From contig CALSLW010000002.1 of the NCBI GenBank assembly GCA_943787295.1, positions 62,001-126,000 of the forward strand: a DNA stretch of 64,000 nt. Direction: 5' to 3'. The notes below the pieces were generated by a model, which was not told the origin of the DNA, did not search any database, and was given only the letters and a program-made list of their open reading frames with translations. Both the position numbers and the translations under genes were made by a program. Positions 43,578-52,268 of this stretch are shown one piece after another; the stretch's first letter is position 1, and each line of letters begins with the position of its first letter. Source of the DNA: an uncultured Flavobacteriaceae bacterium. Its GTDB lineage: Bacteria; Bacteroidota; Bacteroidia; Flavobacteriales; Flavobacteriaceae.

Positions 43578-44093
43578 ATGTTTCCCAAGGTCATAAAACT
43601 TATATTCGCAGCAGCAACGTTTGCTTATGCAATTTATCAATTTATCGAGGATCAAATCGGTAATGGTATTTTTTTAATTTTAATCACAGGGATGTTCATT
43701 CTTCTTTACTTTAAGAATGAGATCATCTTCCTTGCCTTTTTGCGCTTGCGCAAACAAGATTTTGAGGGAACACTCAAATGGCTTAGTCGTATTCCTAATC
43801 CTACTGCCAATCTAGTGACAAAACAACAAGGTTATTACCACTACCTTCACGGCGTTATTGAATCTCAAACCAATCTCACTAAAGCAGAGAAATCGTTTAG
43901 AAAAGCTTTATCCTTTGGCTTATCGATGAGTGCAGACGAAGCCATGGCGAAATTAAGTCTTGCTGGGATCTTAATGCAAAAAAGAAGAAAGCGCGAAGCG
44001 ACCACTTTATTAAACGAAGCAAAAAAAGCAGATACGCACAATGTCTTGGGGCAACAAATCAAGATGATGCAACAACAAATGAAGAAGATCTAA
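43578..44093 (+). CDS. Membrane protein with TPR-like C-terminus, unknown function
   Basis: 171 residues. Two hydrophobic segments near residues 5-20 and 28-45 (NGIFLILITGMFILLYF) form a hairpin anchor. The remainder is helical with tetratricopeptide-like spacing (KAEKSFRKALSFGLSMSADEAMAKLSLAGIL, EATTLLNEAKKA). TPR regions usually bind other proteins. I recognise no specific family. The stop overlaps that of the lytic transglycosylase by 4 bases. Confidence 0.72.
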   Translation: MFPKVIKLIFAAATFAYAIYQFIEDQIGNGIFLILITGMFILLYFKNEIIFLAFLRLRKQDFEGTLKWLSRIPNPTANLVTKQQGYYHYLHGVIESQTNLTKAEKSFRKALSFGLSMSADEAMAKLSLAGILMQKRRKREATTLLNEAKKADTHNVLGQQIKMMQQQMKKI

Positions 44094-45004
44094 GGGCCTA
44101 CCGCTTCCGGTAAGGCAATATGATACAATTTTCTGGATTTATTATTCAGGTGATTTTGCAATAACCATGGGTTGTAGATTTTCATGGTTTTATAGTTGAC
44201 TCCCAGTTGTTTTGAAAAGCGCGCAATATTTGTAATGGCTGTATCCACCTTTACCGTTGTATAGGTCAATGGAGAGTATTTCTGGGCTTCTTTAATGTAA
44301 AAACCATAGCGCTCTGGTGCTTCAATAATTTCTTTAACCGCTAGAATTCTAAACACATAACGCTTTGTTTCTGTCCCTAGCAGTAAATCGTAATAAGTTT
44401 CTGATTGCTGCTTTTCAAGGAGTCTTTTTATCCCAGACATTCCCCTGTTATAGGAAGCCGCCGCTAATGTCCAAGAACCAAACTTTTCTTTGGCCTTTAT
44501 CAAATATTTGCAGGCCACTCTAGTGGCCAAATCGATATTGTATCGTTCATCTACATTAGAGTTCACTTCTAAACCATACTCACGACCAGTGGTGCGCATA
44601 ATTTGCCAAAACCCCTTTGCTCCTTCTGAAGATGTCACATTCTCTAAACCACTTTCAATCAAAGCCAGGTATTTAAAATCCTCTGGCACCCCCTCATCGG
44701 CAAGAATTTTTTCAATTTGCGGAAAGTACTTATGAGCTCTTTTAAGCATTAAGATGGTATTGGACTGCCAGTAGGTATTCACTAAAAGCTCTTTATCCAT
44801 TCGCTCTATTAAATCTGACTCATTCAATTGTATGGTCTCGCCAGCAAATTCAATTTCAGTGGGAATGTTTAAGGCTTGAACCTTATACGAACCTGGTTCG
44901 TTATAATCTATAAAAGCAGAAGTAGATCGCTTGTTGTAAGCCAAAGAGGCAATAACAATAAGAAGCACTGTAAAAAAGGAATACTTAAAGCTGATGTGGC
45001 GCAT
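44090..45004 (-). CDS. Lytic transglycosylase (SLT/MltD-like)
   Basis: 304 residues. An N-terminal hydrophobic segment (FTVLLIVIASLAY) is an anchor or signal. The SLT domain has catalytic Glu in ALIESGLENV, followed by SEGAKGFWQIMRTTGREYGL, DLATRVACKYL and AAASYNRGMSGI, the classic four-motif order. It cleaves the glycan strands of peptidoglycan to give 1,6-anhydro ends. The C-terminal region (FSKQLGVNYKTMKIYNPWL) looks like a partial LysM-type element. It follows an alpha/beta hydrolase gene by 8 bases. Confidence 0.9.
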   Translation of the reverse strand: MRHISFKYSFFTVLLIVIASLAYNKRSTSAFIDYNEPGSYKVQALNIPTEIEFAGETIQLNESDLIERMDKELLVNTYWQSNTILMLKRAHKYFPQIEKILADEGVPEDFKYLALIESGLENVTSSEGAKGFWQIMRTTGREYGLEVNSNVDERYNIDLATRVACKYLIKAKEKFGSWTLAAASYNRGMSGIKRLLEKQQSETYYDLLLGTETKRYVFRILAVKEIIEAPERYGFYIKEAQKYSPLTYTTVKVDTAITNIARFSKQLGVNYKTMKIYNPWLLQNHLNNKSRKLYHIALPEAVGP

Positions 45005-45012
45005 AGGGCAAA

Positions 45013-45684
45013 CTAATTTTCTATAATATTAGGCAAATTTTTATTGAACCATGCATGGTGCGTAAGGATCATGGCGTGTGTAGCATTCTTAATGGTATAA
45101 AAACGCTCACTAGTATCAATGTTTTTAATGGGGAAAACAACGTCCTTGTCCCCGTGAATATGAATCACATCAGGATCTGGATCAGTTTGAGACCAATGAA
45201 CAATTTGATCGATAGACCAGTCGAGATAAGCAGGATCTCTTTCTGAAAGATATTTTTGATAAGCTTTCATCTTTGGCCGTATAGAGGGCCCAAAAACATA
45301 TAAGGCTAAACTCTCTAAGTTCTTGATCCACTGAGTGGGTAATAGTTTATGGGCTCCAGTTGTTTTAGCTAATTTCATTGAAATAGTCAATTCTGCATTA
45401 GACTTAACACTAGAAACAACAATAAGTTTTAGAACATCAATATGTTTTGCCATTTCCTGAACCAATATACCCCCAAATGAAACCCCTAATAAAACAGGAG
45501 TTTTGTGCTCGATTCTTTCACACATTCTCAAGGCATAATCCGATAAATCTTCCTTCTCATTAGGTGGTATCCACGAGAGCTTAATCAATTCATATTGCTC
45601 TGGAAGTTGAATATATTCAAAAATCCTAGGACTTGCCGCCATACCTGGCATAAGATAGAGTGGGATTTTATTGAGTAAGGACAC
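45013..45684 (-). CDS. Alpha/beta-hydrolase
   Basis: 223 residues. The nucleophile elbow is GVSFGG near residue 67, an acid lies in HIHGDKDVVFPI and the catalytic His is in ATHAMILTHH. N-terminal LYLMPGMAASPRIFEY supplies the oxyanion-hole region. The substrate is unknown. It probably forms a two-gene unit with the lytic transglycosylase, although a functional link is not evident. Confidence 0.85.
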   Translation of the reverse strand: MSLLNKIPLYLMPGMAASPRIFEYIQLPEQYELIKLSWIPPNEKEDLSDYALRMCERIEHKTPVLLGVSFGGILVQEMAKHIDVLKLIVVSSVKSNAELTISMKLAKTTGAHKLLPTQWIKNLESLALYVFGPSIRPKMKAYQKYLSERDPAYLDWSIDQIVHWSQTDPDPDVIHIHGDKDVVFPIKNIDTSERFYTIKNATHAMILTHHAWFNKNLPNIIEN

Positions 45685-45726
45685 GTATAAGGTTAATTAA
45701 ATGTTAAGAACTATGTGAAATTTTCG

Positions 45727-45734
45727 TATATTTG
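45727..45734 (+). promoter_or_regulatory. Bacteroidota -7 box before the GNAT gene
   Basis: TATATTTG lies 87 bases before the ATG at 45822, implying a leader of about 80 bases. Lower confidence because of the distance. Confidence 0.4.
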
Positions 45735-45821
45735 TGAACTGATTTTTATCAAATCAACAACAATTTAACAAAAATATGTTGATCTAATCAACTACCAAAA
45801 TAATCATCAAAATACATATTC

Positions 45822-46115
45822 ATGGGCGAACTTGTACTCGAAAACAACGATTTTTTAAGACAATTTGAAGTAATGGTGGGCGACACCATGGCTCGTATTG
45901 AATATGCTGAACAAGAAAGAAAGATTTTTTTAACGAAGTTAATCGTTCCTGAAAACATCGCAAGCAGCGAGTTTAAAGATGCTTTCATTAAATTAGTTCT
46001 TGATCATGTAGCAGATCGCAACTTAAAAGTTGTCCCGACTAGCCCAGACATCGCTGGTTTTTTAAGAAAAAATAAGCGCTACAAAGATCTTCTTCCTGTA
46101 GGGATTAAGCTTTAA
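45822..46115 (+). CDS. Small GNAT-like N-acetyltransferase (YjdJ-type)
   Basis: 97 residues. The layout MARIEYAEQERKIFLTKLIVPE ... AFIKLVLDHVADRNLKVVPTSPDIAGFLRKNKRY matches the short Acetyltransf_CG (YjdJ/GTLF3-like) family, a reduced GNAT fold that binds acetyl-CoA. The substrate is unknown. The 3' end overlaps the convergent mtaB gene by 11 bases. Confidence 0.82.
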   Translation: MGELVLENNDFLRQFEVMVGDTMARIEYAEQERKIFLTKLIVPENIASSEFKDAFIKLVLDHVADRNLKVVPTSPDIAGFLRKNKRYKDLLPVGIKL

Positions 46116-47451
46116 GTCTTACAAAACCCTCTTCATCTATTTTTTCAAGTGTTACCGTGGCTAGCGTATTTACTAGCGAAGGATTCCATATTGCTCTTAC
46201 TTTAACATAGTTAGTGGTAAAACCATGGATATAGCCTTTTTTGTTGTCTCCTTCCCAGAGCACTTGCTGCGTTGTCCCTAATTGTGATTGATAAAACGCA
46301 TGGCGCTTCTTGACCGATAAACCTCTTAACATTTTAGAACGCTTATTTCTAATCGCTTGAGGAACTTCTCCTTCAAAATCAACCGCCTCTGTATTAGGTC
46401 GTTCAGAATAAGTAAACACATGTAAGTAGGCGATGTCTAATTCGCTCAAAAAGCGATAAGTGGTCAAGAATTCCTCTTCGGTTTCCCTTGGGAAACCTAC
46501 AATAACATCTACCCCAATACAAGCCTGCGGCATAACTGCTTTAATCTGAGTGACGCGATCAACATATAATTTGGATAGATAGCGTCTTCTCATTTTTTTC
46601 AAAACGACATCGCTTCCACTTTGCAAAGGCACATGAAAGTGGGGAACAAAACGATTGCTCGACCCAACAAAATCAATGATTTCGTTTTTTAATAAATTGG
46701 GTTCTATAGAAGAAATACGAATTCGCTCAATACCATCAACTTTATCAAGTGCTTGCACCAGGTCTAAAAAGGTGTCGTCGTGCTTTTTTAACCCAAACTC
46801 TCCCTTTCCAAAATCCCCAATATTCACTCCAGTTAACACAATCTCTTTGATGTCTTGAGCGGCAATTTCTTCCGCTCTTTCAACAACATTTTCAACGGTA
46901 TCGCTTCGGGAAATCCCTCTAGCTAATGGAATGGTGCAGTAGGAACATTTGTAGTCACAGCCATCCTGCACTTTTAAAAAGGCACGGGTTCTGTCCCCAG
47001 TTGAAAAACTACTTTGATAGGTGTTGACATCAGCGATTTCACAAGAATGAATTTCTGAAGTATCTCTTTTTGTCAGATCACCAAGGTACTGCGTCAAATT
47101 AAATTTTTCTGACGCCCCTAAAACCAAGTCTACTCCGTTCACTTCTGCGAGCGCTTCAGGCTGCAATTGCGCATAACAACCTATCGCAGCGACGAAAGCT
47201 TCCTCATTTTGGCGAAGTACTTTCGCTACTAAAGCCTTAAAACGCTTATCTGCATTTTCTGTCACAGAGCAGGTGTTGATGACATAGACATCTGCCGCTT
47301 CATCAAAGGAAACCCGATCGTAATGCAAACTGGAAAAATCTTTGGCAATTTCTGCTGTTTCAGAAAAATTCAACTTACACCCCAGGGTGTGAAAGGCTAG
47401 CCGGATTTTATCGGTAGCTACTGCGGTATTTTGTGGAGTGACAAGGCTCAA
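46105..47451 (-). CDS. mtaB: tRNA t6A37 methylthiotransferase (MtaB-type)
   Basis: A radical-SAM methylthiotransferase. The N-terminal UPF0004 domain has FHTLGCKLNFSE, VINTCSV and AAIGCYAQ (three Cys for one iron-sulfur cluster). The radical-SAM core has CDYKCSYCTIP, and a TRAM-like C-terminal segment ends the protein. It converts t6A37 to ms2t6A37 in tRNA. The frame extends to an ATG at 47490, but that codon lies in a TATCTTTG -7 box, so a start downstream is likelier; the TTG at 47451 is my tentative choice (448 residues). The exact start is uncertain. Confidence 0.92.
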   Translation of the reverse strand: MSLVTPQNTAVATDKIRLAFHTLGCKLNFSETAEIAKDFSSLHYDRVSFDEAADVYVINTCSVTENADKRFKALVAKVLRQNEEAFVAAIGCYAQLQPEALAEVNGVDLVLGASEKFNLTQYLGDLTKRDTSEIHSCEIADVNTYQSSFSTGDRTRAFLKVQDGCDYKCSYCTIPLARGISRSDTVENVVERAEEIAAQDIKEIVLTGVNIGDFGKGEFGLKKHDDTFLDLVQALDKVDGIERIRISSIEPNLLKNEIIDFVGSSNRFVPHFHVPLQSGSDVVLKKMRRRYLSKLYVDRVTQIKAVMPQACIGVDVIVGFPRETEEEFLTTYRFLSELDIAYLHVFTYSERPNTEAVDFEGEVPQAIRNKRSKMLRGLSVKKRHAFYQSQLGTTQQVLWEGDNKKGYIHGFTTNYVKVRAIWNPSLVNTLATVTLEKIDEEGFVRLKA

Positions 47452-47479
47452 GACTGATGTAAATAGCTTAATTTTGAGA

Positions 47480-47487
47480 CAAAGATA
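47480..47487 (-). promoter_or_regulatory. Bacteroidota -7 box for mtaB
   Basis: On the minus strand TATCTTTG; the first possible ATG of the mtaB frame (47490) overlaps its 5' side, so that ATG cannot be in the mRNA if this box is used. Confidence 0.5.
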
Positions 47488-47492
47488 CAATT

Positions 47493-49112
47493 TTGAAACG
47501 CAATCTTTTTCCCTTTTCTATTTCCCTTTTTCTAGGTACACTCTTTCTATCGCTTGTTGTAAGTTGTGGGGAGGATAAGTTAGTAGATTCTAGTGCTGTT
47601 TTTAGGTATAATGAGTTTAGAAACATCACATCATTAGATCCTGCTTTTGCGCGTAATCCTCAAAACATTTGGCCCATTCAACAATTGTTTAATGGATTGG
47701 TTCAACTGGATAATGATTTAAATGTAGTGCCAGAAATTGCTGCGCAATGGGCAATAGACTCCCTAGGGACCACCTATACTTTTTACCTAAAGAAAGATGT
47801 TTTTTTTCATGAGAGTATTCAATTTGGTTCAAAAAAAACGAGGACAGTCACCGCCGAGGATTTTGTGTACAGCTTTAACCGCTTAACAGACCCTGCTGTT
47901 GGCTCTCCAGGAGGCTGGGTATTACAACAGGTTGAAAGTTATCAAGCCATCGATCAACACACTTTTCAAATTAAACTAAAGCAAACCTTTCCCGCTTTTT
48001 TGAGTTTGTTGAGTATGCGCTATTGCGCAGTTGTTCCTAAAGAGGTAGTCGAAGACCCCCAACACGCATTTAGAAAAAATCCCATAGGGACAGGACCGTT
48101 TAAATTCAAAGCTTGGGAAGAAGATATCAAACTCGTTTTAAGGAAAAACAATCATTACTTTGAACAGGATAATCAAGGAAACCCACTCCCCTATTTAGAG
48201 GCGATTGCAATTAGTTTTTTACCTGATATTCAAAGTGAATTCATGCTTTTTTCTCAAGGGAAATTTGATTTTCTCAACTCTCTTGACCCTTCTTATAAAG
48301 ATGAGTTATTAACTCCAAAAGGAACATTACAAATCGCTTATCAAGACAAAGTCAATTTACAAAAAGGACCCTATCTCAACACAGAATACATTGGTTTGTA
48401 TTTAGACAGCAATAATCCTGCGCTTTTATCAACAGAGCTAAGAAAAGCCATCAATATAGGATTTGACCGTGAGAAGATGATTCGCTATTTGCGCAACACT
48501 ATTGGGTTTCCAGCTTTAGGAGGATTTATACCAAAGGGGCTCGCTGGAAAAACAACACAAACATTTAACCAATATCAACCTCAACAAGCAAGGGCATTAG
48601 TGAAAAAGTTCACCGAAGAGAACAAAACCGCCCCCACAATTCGACTAGCAACAGACATTAACTACTTGGATATTTGTGAATATCTGCAGCGAGAATTACA
48701 AAAAATAGGGATTAAAATCGTGATTGATTTAATGCCGACTGCTACTCTAAGGCAAGCCAAATCTTCTGGCAAACTAGAGGCTTTTAGAGCAAGTTGGATC
48801 GCTGACTATCCAGATGCTGAGAATTATCTTTCTTTATTTTATTCGGCGAATTTTTCTCCTGGCGGGCCAAATTACACTCATTTTAAACAAGCAGAGTTTG
48901 ACGCACTTTACAAAAAAGCTTTATTGCAATCTTCTTTAAATGAGCGTATTGCCTTGTACAGAGAGATGGATGAGATGATTATGCAGTACTATCCCGTTGT
49001 ACCCTTGTATTATGATCAAGCAGTTCGATTTGTTCAAAAAAATGTTCAAGGTTTTGAAATGAACCCTTTAAACCTACTTTACCTAAAAAGGGTCTATAAA
49101 ACTGCACCTTAG
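47493..49112 (+). CDS. Oligopeptide/dipeptide ABC transporter substrate-binding lipoprotein
   Basis: 539 residues of the SBP_bac_5 family. The start appears to be TTG at 47493, giving a signal peptide with lipobox VVSC (Cys 25). Family features include FRYNEFRNITSLDPAFA, FEYSF-like DFVYSFNRLTDP, GTGPFKFKAWEED and the C-terminal YPVVPLYYDQAVRFV. These proteins bind peptides or other small ligands. No permease or ATPase genes adjoin it, so it is an orphan here. Its start is only 3 bases from the alternative mtaB ATG on the other strand. Confidence 0.9.
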   Translation: MKRNLFPFSISLFLGTLFLSLVVSCGEDKLVDSSAVFRYNEFRNITSLDPAFARNPQNIWPIQQLFNGLVQLDNDLNVVPEIAAQWAIDSLGTTYTFYLKKDVFFHESIQFGSKKTRTVTAEDFVYSFNRLTDPAVGSPGGWVLQQVESYQAIDQHTFQIKLKQTFPAFLSLLSMRYCAVVPKEVVEDPQHAFRKNPIGTGPFKFKAWEEDIKLVLRKNNHYFEQDNQGNPLPYLEAIAISFLPDIQSEFMLFSQGKFDFLNSLDPSYKDELLTPKGTLQIAYQDKVNLQKGPYLNTEYIGLYLDSNNPALLSTELRKAINIGFDREKMIRYLRNTIGFPALGGFIPKGLAGKTTQTFNQYQPQQARALVKKFTEENKTAPTIRLATDINYLDICEYLQRELQKIGIKIVIDLMPTATLRQAKSSGKLEAFRASWIADYPDAENYLSLFYSANFSPGGPNYTHFKQAEFDALYKKALLQSSLNERIALYREMDEMIMQYYPVVPLYYDQAVRFVQKNVQGFEMNPLNLLYLKRVYKTAP

Positions 49113-50284
49113 TCTTTGCGCCATTTGGCCGTAAGGTCATAAATATTTTCCAAGATATCACGGTCAATTTGCGTTAAAGCAATCTTCCTGCGTTGCATCA
49201 TTGCTGCATTACTTTCCATGGCTTTTTCAAAGGCATAGGTTTTTAATCCTTGTGCTCCTCCATAACTAAAACTGGGTAAGAAAGTTCGTGGAAAGCCTGT
49301 TCCAAATAAATTTGCACAGACCCCAACCACTGTTGCGGTATTAAAAATAGAGTGAATACTGCAACGAGAATAGTCTCCCATGAGTAGTCCACAAAACTGA
49401 AGATCTGTTTTAGCAAAATTTTCTGTCTGATAGTTCCAAACCCGTAGTTTACCGTAATTATTTTTAAGGTTCGAGGCATCTGATGCGGCGCCAATATTAC
49501 ACCACTCACCGATAACAGCGTTCCCTAAAAAACCATCGTGTCCTTTGTTTGAATAACCTAAAATAAGAACATTATTAAGCTCACCAGCGGCTTTTGTATA
49601 TGGACCTAAGGTCGTTCCACTATAAATTTTAGCGCCCATTTTAACCACAGCCTGCTCGCATAATGCGATACTACCTCGCAGCATACTCCCTTCCATCACC
49701 TCTGCATTTTTCCCAATATAAATGGGACCCTCTGCGGCATTTAAGATGGCACATTCAACTTTTGCCCCTTCTTCTAAGAAAATATTTTCTGGAGCAATCA
49801 ATTGATTACTAGAAGAGATGGGAGCACTTTTTCTTCCTTTAGTAAGGCGCTTAAAGTCTAATGCTAAAACCGCTGCGTTGTTTAAAAATAAATCGGCTGC
49901 TGTTTTTATATGTATCAAGGAAGATTCAACTTCGATACAATTAATTGAACTATTCACTTCTGGCGGAAGAGCACTTTCTGTCAAACAGGCGAGAATATTT
50001 CCATCGACCGTTAAAGCATCGTTCAAGGTCAAGGTCTTCACTTTATCTGCTAACGCTTGGGTAGGAATATAAGCTGGATTGATAAAAAGATTTTCTTTAG
50101 CCGTTTCTGTGGGAAACTTTGGTTGCAAATAGTCTTGGGTATAGTGCCCGCATTTTACTCCTAAGAAGGCCTCCCATTTATCTTGCAATTGATCAATCCC
50201 TATACGCAAGTGTGCGACTGGACGAATAAAAGTAAAAGGCAATAATTGGTCGCGTTCAGGACCATCAAAAAGAAGAATGTTCAT
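49109..50284 (-). CDS. Putative sugar nucleotidyltransferase with left-handed beta-helix (GlmU-like)
   Basis: 391 residues. The N-terminal domain (NILLFDGPERDQLLPFTFIRPVAHLRIGI) resembles the NTP_transf_4 family; it lacks the classical GxGxRM nucleotide loop of GlmU/RmlA. The C-terminal half is a hexapeptide-repeat helix (VMEGSMLRGSIALCEQAVVKMGAKIYSGT and GNAVIGEWCNIGAA) typical of acyl/acetyltransferases. It probably acts on sugar phosphates for cell-envelope precursors; the exact reaction is uncertain. The gene stands between rpmE2 and a 4-base convergent overlap. Confidence 0.85.
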   Translation of the reverse strand: MNILLFDGPERDQLLPFTFIRPVAHLRIGIDQLQDKWEAFLGVKCGHYTQDYLQPKFPTETAKENLFINPAYIPTQALADKVKTLTLNDALTVDGNILACLTESALPPEVNSSINCIEVESSLIHIKTAADLFLNNAAVLALDFKRLTKGRKSAPISSSNQLIAPENIFLEEGAKVECAILNAAEGPIYIGKNAEVMEGSMLRGSIALCEQAVVKMGAKIYSGTTLGPYTKAAGELNNVLILGYSNKGHDGFLGNAVIGEWCNIGAASDASNLKNNYGKLRVWNYQTENFAKTDLQFCGLLMGDYSRCSIHSIFNTATVVGVCANLFGTGFPRTFLPSFSYGGAQGLKTYAFEKAMESNAAMMQRRKIALTQIDRDILENIYDLTAKWRKD

Positions 50285-50351
50285 GGATAATCAATTACAT
50301 AAATATCTATCCCTAAAATTAGGCATAAATTCTCGAAGCAAAACAAGGACA

Positions 50352-50384
50352 AAAAAAAACTGCCCTAAAAAGGACAGTTTTTTC
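50352..50384 (-). terminator. Rho-independent terminator after rpmE2
   Basis: An extended stem (ACTG/CAGT core plus flanking A:T pairs, one C-A mismatch, inner CCT/AGG) with an A-rich loop is followed by a T run in the minus direction. The flanking A and T tracts would also allow some function on the plus strand. Confidence 0.75.
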
Positions 50385-50403
50385 AATTATGGTTAAGTTC
50401 AAT

Positions 50404-50655
50404 TTATTTTTTGAACTTGGCGTATTTGTTCTTGAATTTGTCAATTCTACCAGCGGTGTCGACCAATTTCGATTTCCCAGTATAGAAAGGGTGTGAAGTG
50501 CGAGAAATTTCTAATTTCACTAAAGGATATTCACTGCCTTCGATTTCGATGGTCTCTTTCGCATTAACTGTTGACTTCGTTAGGAACACATCTTCATTTG
50601 ACATGTCTTTGAATGCTACTAGTCTGTAATTATCTGGATGAATATCTGCTTTCAT
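50404..50655 (-). CDS. rpmE2: 50S ribosomal protein L31, type B
   Basis: 83 residues: [57 protein letters not shown] are the type B L31 hallmarks. The zinc-binding cysteines of the type A form are absent, as expected. It is a single gene with its own -7 box and terminator. Confidence 0.97.
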   Translation of the reverse strand: MKADIHPDNYRLVAFKDMSNEDVFLTKSTVNAKETIEIEGSEYPLVKLEISRTSHPFYTGKSKLVDTAGRIDKFKNKYAKFKK

Positions 50656-50680
50656 ATTTATATTGTTTTAAAAACGTGTG

Positions 50681-50688
50681 CAAATGTA
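50681..50688 (-). promoter_or_regulatory. Bacteroidota -7 box for rpmE2
   Basis: On the minus strand TACATTTG lies 25 bases before the rpmE2 ATG. Confidence 0.5.
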
Positions 50689-50747
50689 AAGGAATTTTCT
50701 AAATTTATAAAATTGAAACCAATTAAAAACTCAAATTTTTACTTATT

Positions 50748-51272
50748 ATGGAAAACAACTCATCTACATTAAAGTCACACATCCTTCAATACGGCCTCTT
50801 ATTGGGAGGAATTTCAGTCGTTTTTGCCCTGATGCTCTTCTTTTTAGACATGCATTACACCCAAGAATCAGCTGTGAATTGGATCAACTGGGCCATTACT
50901 ATTACAGTGATTGTTCTAGGAATATATAGCTATAAAAAGACAAATGATGGTTTCTTAACCCTTAGCGAAGCATTAAAGCTAGGATTGGGGATTTCAGTTA
51001 TTAGCGCATTGATTGCGATTGTTTACACTTATGTTTTAATTACATTTTTAGACCCAGACACCATTGAGAAAACCATTGAGGTAACCCAAAATAAAATGCT
51101 CGATCAAAACCCAGAAATGTCTCAAGAACAAATTGATGCAGCGAAAGAAATGCAACTGAAATTTTCTTCTATTGGAGTGATCAGTACAATGATTTTGATA
51201 TTTAGTCTTTTTTTGGGTTTTGTTGTTTCCCTTATTAGCGGATTAATCCTTAAACGCAATCGCCCAGAATAG
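50748..51272 (+). CDS. DUF4199 membrane protein
   Basis: 174 residues with four hydrophobic segments (about 13-30, 42-58, 78-100 and 142-165). The pattern LSEALKLGLGISVISALIAIVYTYVL and the loop LDQNPEMSQEQIDAAKEM match DUF4199, a Bacteroidota inner-membrane family of unknown function often next to a GT2 glycosyltransferase, as here (36-base gap). Confidence 0.86.
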   Translation: MENNSSTLKSHILQYGLLLGGISVVFALMLFFLDMHYTQESAVNWINWAITITVIVLGIYSYKKTNDGFLTLSEALKLGLGISVISALIAIVYTYVLITFLDPDTIEKTIEVTQNKMLDQNPEMSQEQIDAAKEMQLKFSSIGVISTMILIFSLFLGFVVSLISGLILKRNRPE

Positions 51273-51276
51273 GGGG

Positions 51277-51292
51277 TAATTTTGTAAGTTTG
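51277..51292 (+). promoter_or_regulatory. Two adjacent Bacteroidota -7 boxes before the GT2 gene
   Basis: TAATTTTG (51277-51284) is followed directly by TAAGTTTG (51285-51292); the second ends 16 bases before ATG 51309. One or both may serve as promoter. Confidence 0.5.
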
Positions 51293-51308
51293 TAAGCGCA
51301 TTGCGACT

Positions 51309-52268
51309 ATGGACTTAACAATCATCATTCCTTTATTAAACGAGGCAGAATCCCTGCCCGAACTGCATCGCTGGATAGAGAAAGTATTCACTACTGAAAA
51401 CCTATCCTATGAGATCCTTTTTATCGATGATGGGAGTACCGATGATTCTTGGCAAGTGATTAGCCATCTATGCCAAACTAGCACTGCTACAAAAGGCATC
51501 CGCTTTTCGCGAAACTTTGGGAAGTCACAAGCCTTGCATGCTGGTTTTGCTGCCGCAAAAGGAGAGGTAGTTTTCACCATGGATGCAGATCTACAAGATT
51601 CTCCAGACGAGCTCCCAGCCATGTACCATCGCCTAAAAGAGGAAAATTTAGACATTCTCTCTGGATGGAAAAAGAAGCGATATGACTCGATTCTTTTTAA
51701 AAATATCCCTTCAAAACTTTTTAATTGGGCCGCTAGAAGAAGTTCAGGGATTTATCTCCACGACTTTAATTGTGGCTTAAAAGCCTATCGAAAAGAAGTC
51801 GTCAAGAACATTGAAGTCTATGGTGAAATGCATCGCTACATTCCTGTAATCGCAGCGCATGAAGGTTTTACAGCCATCAAAGAGCAGGTCGTTCAACACC
51901 AAGCTAGAAAATACGGGGAGACAAAATTTGGTTTAAGCCGTTTTATCAATGGATTTCTAGATTTAATCACTTTAAGCTTCTTGCATAAATTTGGGAAACG
52001 GCCCATGCATTTCTTTGGACTATGGGGAACTATCATGTTCTTGATAGGATTTGTTTTTGCAGGCTATTTAGGTATCGATAAATTATACTTAAATACTGAT
52101 GGTCGCTTAATTGCAGAGCGCCCAGCATTTTATATCGCATTAACTACCATGATTTTAGGGAGTCAATTTTTTGTTGCTGGATTTTTAGGAGAAATCCTAG
52201 TCGGTCAACAAGCAAATACCAAACGTTATACCATTGTTGAACACACAGAAGAGAAACATGACAATTGA
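51309..52268 (+). CDS. Family 2 glycosyltransferase (DPM1/GtrB-like)
   Basis: 319 residues. The GT-A domain has IIIPLLNEAESLPEL, LFIDDGSTDDSW, FSRNFGKSQALHAGF and the metal-binding TMDADLQDSPDELP, all typical of polyprenyl-phosphate sugar transferases. Two C-terminal membrane segments (HFFGLWGTIMFLIGFVFAGYL and FYIALTTMILGSQFFVAGFL) anchor it. It probably loads a sugar onto undecaprenyl phosphate for envelope glycans. It overlaps the next gene by 11 bases. Confidence 0.92.
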   Translation: MDLTIIIPLLNEAESLPELHRWIEKVFTTENLSYEILFIDDGSTDDSWQVISHLCQTSTATKGIRFSRNFGKSQALHAGFAAAKGEVVFTMDADLQDSPDELPAMYHRLKEENLDILSGWKKKRYDSILFKNIPSKLFNWAARRSSGIYLHDFNCGLKAYRKEVVKNIEVYGEMHRYIPVIAAHEGFTAIKEQVVQHQARKYGETKFGLSRFINGFLDLITLSFLHKFGKRPMHFFGLWGTIMFLIGFVFAGYLGIDKLYLNTDGRLIAERPAFYIALTTMILGSQFFVAGFLGEILVGQQANTKRYTIVEHTEEKHDN

